Of a stretch of 20,027 nt of DNA, positions 1-20,027 are shown one piece after another. The position numbers and the translations under genes are program-made. The DNA is from DASWIG01 sp965371445 (GTDB taxonomy: Bacteria; Acidobacteriota; Thermoanaerobaculia; Multivoradales; J023): positions 1 through 20,027 of the forward strand of contig CBDUYN010000186.1 in NCBI GenBank assembly GCA_965371445.1. Direction: 5' to 3'. The notes beneath the pieces are model-generated. The model searched no databases. It had not been told where the DNA came from and saw only the letters and a list, made by a program, of their open reading frames with translations. Numbering within the stretch: position 1 is the first letter of the stretch; each line of letters starts with the position of its first letter.

Positions 1-188
1 GGGGGATCTGCGCCAAAGCGCTCGCCAAGAAACAGACGTGTGTCCCGGCGGTAGGCGCCGATGGTGCTCTGCGCGAGGCCTCGTTCCCGCTCCAGGTATT
101 GCACGAACCCATGCAGGAGAAGCCCGTGTGGACTCTCCAGCGCTTCCGGCTCCCGAGGCGCAACGATCCCGGCCTTACGGAGAGACTC
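1..188 (-). pseudogene. Tyrosine recombinase (phage-integrase family), 5'-truncated N-terminal fragment
   Basis: Read on the minus strand, the frame is open from about base 200 to the left edge. It contains the stretch LLHGFVQYLERERGLAQST followed by IGAYRRDTRLFLGERFG. This is the usual N-terminal SAM-like, core-binding domain of phage-integrase/Xer-type recombinases, which grips the DNA core site. The catalytic C-terminal domain (R-H-R-Y) would lie beyond base 1 and cannot be seen. No start codon exists: the frame meets a stop at 201-203 inside the IS terminal repeat, and coding similarity stops at about 188, exactly at the IS border. The 5' end therefore appears to have been removed. The preceding residues (LRKAGIVAPREPEALESP) resemble the linker seen in integrases that carry an extra N-terminal region. 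The family call is fairly secure, but the subfamily cannot be decided from 60 residues. Confidence 0.7.
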
Positions 189-220
189 TAGTATAGTGCG
201 CTAGAAATACGCCATCTTAT
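188..220 (+). repeat. Left terminal inverted repeat of the IS630 element
   Basis: Aligned by eye with the reverse complement of 1412-1444, about 25 of 33 bases match. The outermost 13 read CTAGTATAGTGCG on the left and CTAGTGTAGTGCG on the right, a single difference. The innermost six (TCTTAT) are identical. Confidence 0.72.
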
Positions 221-283
221 GTGGTGGTGTGATCACTGCTGTGGTCCTCCTGAGTTGAGGTCAGCGATGCTGGGTCTGGTCCC

Positions 284-479
284 GTCTTATTCTTCATACT
301 GGGACCGCCGACGTCCCGCCGGCCGGACGCGTAGCGTCCTTCTTCTCCCCTCTTCCACTGGGACCGCCAGCGTCCCGTAGGCCACAGGGGCCGCAGTCCC
401 CGTCCTATCTTCCAGTGGTAGGAAGAACAAGTGGGGATGCTGCGCGTCCCGCCCGCGGTCCCAGTGGGAAGAATAAGAC
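284..479. repeat. Imperfect inverted-repeat block carrying three copies of a ctgggaccgc repeat
   Basis: The outer arms are 284-308 and 455-479. They are reverse complements over 25 bases with two mismatches, sharing gtcttattcttc and gggaccgc. Inside lie two direct copies of actgggaccgcc (298-323 and 357-382, each followed by a cgtcccg) and one inverted copy (442-464). A related copy, ctgggaccgcaggcg, lies far away inside the NRPS gene at 15332-15356. The block sits between the IS left end and the transposase and accounts for most of the otherwise gene-free stretch 221-612. Short open frames here contain no recognisable domain. It may be host repeat DNA inserted into an older IS copy. Confidence 0.6.
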
Positions 480-609
480 GAGAACAAGAGGGGACTCTGC
501 GCGTCCTGCCCACAAAGGCCGGCTCTCTGGCCGTCCAGCGTAAGCACGGCCGGCGTCAGGAGTAATATTTTTAATATTCGACTATCTTAGCCTGTTTTGG
601 ACAAGAATG

Positions 610-637
610 TGGTATGATCTACCCTTCACTGAAGGAG
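610..637 (+). promoter_or_regulatory. Possible extended -10 promoter and ribosome binding site of the transposase
   Basis: TATGAT at 613-618 is preceded by TGG at 610-612, fitting an extended -10 element (TGn-TATAAT). The only -35-like hexamer nearby (TTGGAC, 597-602) is too close to be used. A clear Shine-Dalgarno run, gaaggag at 631-637, lies 7 bases before the ATG at 645 and supports that start. The promoter is a weak call; the ribosome site is better supported. Confidence 0.4.
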
Positions 638-644
638 AATCCCA

Positions 645-1431
645 ATGAGAGTGGCCCCCAAAATTGTGTTGTCCTCGGACGAGACCCGGAAACTCGAAAA
701 ACTCGCTCGCGGAAGGCGGATTTCGGTCCGTTTGGCGCAACGTTCCGCGATCGTGCTGGCGGCAGCCGAAGGAAAAGAGAACAAGGAACGACCCCAAGTT
801 CGTCGAGAAGTTGGAGGATGTTGTCGGCCTTTATATGAACCCCCCAGAACACGCCTTGGTTCTGTCGGTCGACGAGAAGAGCCAAATCCAAGCGTTGGAT
901 CGAACACAGCCCGGCCTTCCGTTGAAAAAGGGTCGCTGTGGAACCATGACCCACGACTACAAACGTAACGGTACGACGACACTGTTTGCAGCGCTCAATA
1001 CGCTCGATGGTACGGTAATCAGTACCTGTATGCCGCGCCATCGCCATCAAGAGTGGTTGAGGTTTTTGAAGTTGATCGACAAAGAGACGCCAAAGGATAA
1101 GGATCTCCATCTCATTGTCGACAACTACGCAACCCACAAAGCGCCAGCAGTCAAGGATTGGCTTGCCAAACATCCACGATTTCACATTCACTTCACACCG
1201 ACGAGTGCCTCATGGCTGAACATGGTGGAGAGGTTCTTTCGTGACTTGACGACAAAACGTTTACGCAGAGGTGTCTTCCGTAGCGTGCCGGATCTAATTG
1301 CCGCCATTGAGGAGCATCGCGAACATCACAACGAGAATCCCAAGCCGTACATCTGGACGAAATCTGCCAATGACATCCTCGAAAAGGTCAAGCGTGCTCG
1401 CCAGATCCTCAATAAGACAGCGTCTGTGTGA
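645..1431 (+). pseudogene. IS630-family transposase, broken by internal deletion and frameshift
   Basis: Two frames cover one gene. The first starts at ATG 645 after a good ribosome site and encodes the typical IS630 N-terminus (MRVAPKIVLSSDE, then AAAEGKENKE, the beginning of the helix-turn-helix region). At about 786-790 the homology jumps to the second frame at NDPKFVEKL, which continues to the stop at 1429-1431. The second frame keeps the catalytic DDE triad: Asp in SVDEKSQ (871-873), Asp in IVDNYATHK (1120-1122) and Glu in NMVERFF (1228-1230). IS630 transposases usually have about 340-350 residues; only about 260 remain. Roughly 85-100 residues covering most of the DNA-binding HTH and the linker are missing. 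Because sequence is lost and not merely shifted, programmed frameshifting is unlikely to restore a working enzyme. Confidence 0.85.
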
Positions 1432-1444
1432 CGCACTACACTAG
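1412..1444 (-). repeat. Right terminal inverted repeat of the IS630 element
   Basis: This is the partner of 188-220. It overlaps the 3' end of the transposase reading frame, whose stop codon is at 1429-1431; such overlap is common in compact insertion sequences. The CTAG at 1441-1444 contains the presumed TA target duplicate, and MOSC-like coding sequence begins immediately after it. Confidence 0.72.
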
Positions 1445-1701
1445 CTCTACCCACAGGAAGTAGGCTGCTTCTAGGGCAAACAGCAGTGGTCGAGATCACT
1501 GGCCTGCGAAATCCATGTGCCCAGCTAGACGGCATTCAAGATGGGCTGATGGCTGCCACCCTGAGTCGCGACCCGGATGGCAATCTCATCCGAAAGGCCG
1601 GGGTCATGGGCATTGTTGAGGCCGAAGGCCTTGTACGTCCCGGCGATACAATCGGAGTCGAGCTTCCACCGCCACCCTACATTCCACTTCAACCGGTGTG
1701 A
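1441..1701 (+). pseudogene. MOSC-domain protein, C-terminal fragment cut by the IS
   Basis: The frame reads LALPTGSRLLLGQTAVVEIT, then GLRNPCAQLDGIQDGLM, then a C-terminal RKAGVMGIVEAEGLVRPGDT, ending at the stop at 1699-1701. This matches the second half of stand-alone MOSC proteins, the beta-barrel domain found in molybdenum-cofactor sulfurases and related metal-sulfur enzymes. The conserved Cys of the GLRNPC motif is present. About 85 residues remain of the usual 150 or more. Homology begins directly at the CTAG that ends the IS, and the in-frame codons just upstream belong to the IS and include the transposase stop. GTG 1486 can be read as a start but lies inside the conserved barrel, so it is probably not genuine. 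The missing N-terminal half is not found on the other side of the IS. Confidence 0.75.
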
Positions 1702-1890
1702 ATATTGAGGCTTCATCCTTGCGTGTTCTGCTCTCTTTAAGACGGCCTCGGCGGGTTCGAACCTCTTGACGCAGCCGTCCCAGAAGGCCGAAAAGACGGG
1801 TCCGCTCCGAACGAAGGGCAAGCCAGGAGGAAAGCACCAGCAAGGAAAGACCACGTTGCGCGGAGGTTGAACCTGATGCCCGGGACCGGA
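1702..1890. other. Gene-free stretch between the MOSC fragment and the NRPS stop
   Basis: Of lower GC than the NRPS. I see no convincing terminator, tRNA or promoter. A gggttcgaacc at about 1753-1763 resembles a tRNA T-loop, but the flanking bases do not pair. Confidence 0.5.
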
Positions 1891-19917
<18,027 letters not shown>

Positions 19918-19920
19918 CCG

Positions 19921-20027
19921 CTTTGTCGAGGCGGCGACGACCTGGCGCTTTATACCGACGAGACGCGCAGCTCCGAGCTCCTGCGCTTCCCGATGTTGCG
20001 TCAGCAGGAGGCGAAGCCCGACGCCAA
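19921..20027 (+). CDS. metH: Cobalamin-dependent methionine synthase, activation-domain fragment (partial)
   Basis: The plus-strand frame starting at 19921 reads RGGDDLALYTDETRSSEL and then LRFPMLRQQEAKPDA to the window edge. This resembles the start of the AdoMet-binding reactivation domain of MetH, which in E. coli has GDDIEVYRDETR followed by HHLRQQTEK. That domain uses SAM and a reduced flavodoxin-type partner to rescue oxidised cob(II)alamin. Only about 35 residues are visible and there is no start codon; the roughly 900 upstream residues of MetH are replaced by NRPS sequence in the opposite direction. The identity rests on a short match, and the join may be an assembly artefact. Confidence 0.68.

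Larger units (their letters stand above)
188..1444 (+). mobile_element. IS630-family insertion sequence, decayed copy
   Basis: The element is bounded on both sides by CTAG (188-191 and 1441-1444). IS630-family elements insert at TA, preferably within CTAG, and duplicate the TA. The TA copies here are 189-190 and 1442-1443, so the mobile part is about 191-1441 (about 1.25 kb). Imperfect terminal inverted repeats and an IS630-type DDE transposase support the family call. GC content is visibly lower than in the NRPS gene. Two things are odd. About 400 bases of repeat-rich DNA separate the left terminus from the transposase, where tens of bases are typical. The transposase is also broken. The copy is therefore probably immobile unless a transposase is supplied in trans. 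The host genes on the two sides do not match each other. Confidence 0.82.

Noticed and set aside
284..540. CRISPR-like array
   Set aside because: The repeats are few, irregularly spaced, in both orientations and unequal in length, and no cas gene is nearby.
1753..1763. tRNA-like T-loop gggttcgaacc
   Set aside because: The flanking bases do not form a T-stem, and no acceptor, D or anticodon arms can be drawn.
1525..1854. Minus-strand 109-codon frame over the MOSC fragment
   Set aside because: It overlaps the better supported MOSC coding sequence on the other strand and shows no recognisable family motif.

Overview
The window is a 20 kb piece of high-GC bacterial DNA, dominated by one minus-strand reading frame of about 6,000 codons. 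This frame encodes the C-terminal part of a non-ribosomal peptide synthetase (NRPS) that ends in a thioesterase. GC-rich composition, megasynthase content and short dispersed palindromes (gcgcctccggcgc and ctgggaccgc families) suggest an Acidobacteriota-like or Myxococcota-like host. That assignment is a guess, because no rRNA or other strong phylogenetic marker is present.

Layout from left to right. Bases 1-188 hold the 5'-truncated N-terminal domain of a tyrosine recombinase, on the minus strand and running off the edge. Bases 188-1444 are a decayed IS630-family insertion sequence of lower GC, with CTAG/TA ends, imperfect terminal inverted repeats, an unusually long 5' leader full of repeats, and a transposase broken by an internal deletion. 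Bases 1441-1701 are the C-terminal half of a MOSC-domain protein, cut exactly at the IS end. Bases 1702-1890 show nothing I can name. Bases 1891-19917 are the NRPS. From about 19921 to the right edge the plus strand encodes what looks like a fragment of the activation domain of methionine synthase MetH.

NRPS order (N to C, right to left on the map): A(truncated)-T | C-A(N-MT)-T | C-A(N-MT)-T | C-A-T | C(no HHxxxDG)-A-T | A(truncated, no C)-T-TE. Specificity residues read by eye give Leu for both N-methylating modules (DAWFLGNVVK), Thr for module 5 (DFWNIGMVHK), and an unassigned code for module 4. The literal product tail is X1-NMeLeu-NMeLeu-X4-Thr-X6, released by the TE as an acid, macrocycle or depsipeptide.

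The most notable features are these. (1) A 13-15 bp palindrome with no stop codon in any frame occurs at nine places inside the NRPS gene, mostly as extra residues in linkers, so it behaves like an in-frame protein-coding repeat. (2) The last two modules carry in-frame losses that remove a condensation active site and most of an adenylation domain. (3) Both ends of the window carry abrupt joins between unrelated truncated genes. Those joins mean either genuine rearrangement or a chimeric assembly, and this should be settled before any product is predicted.
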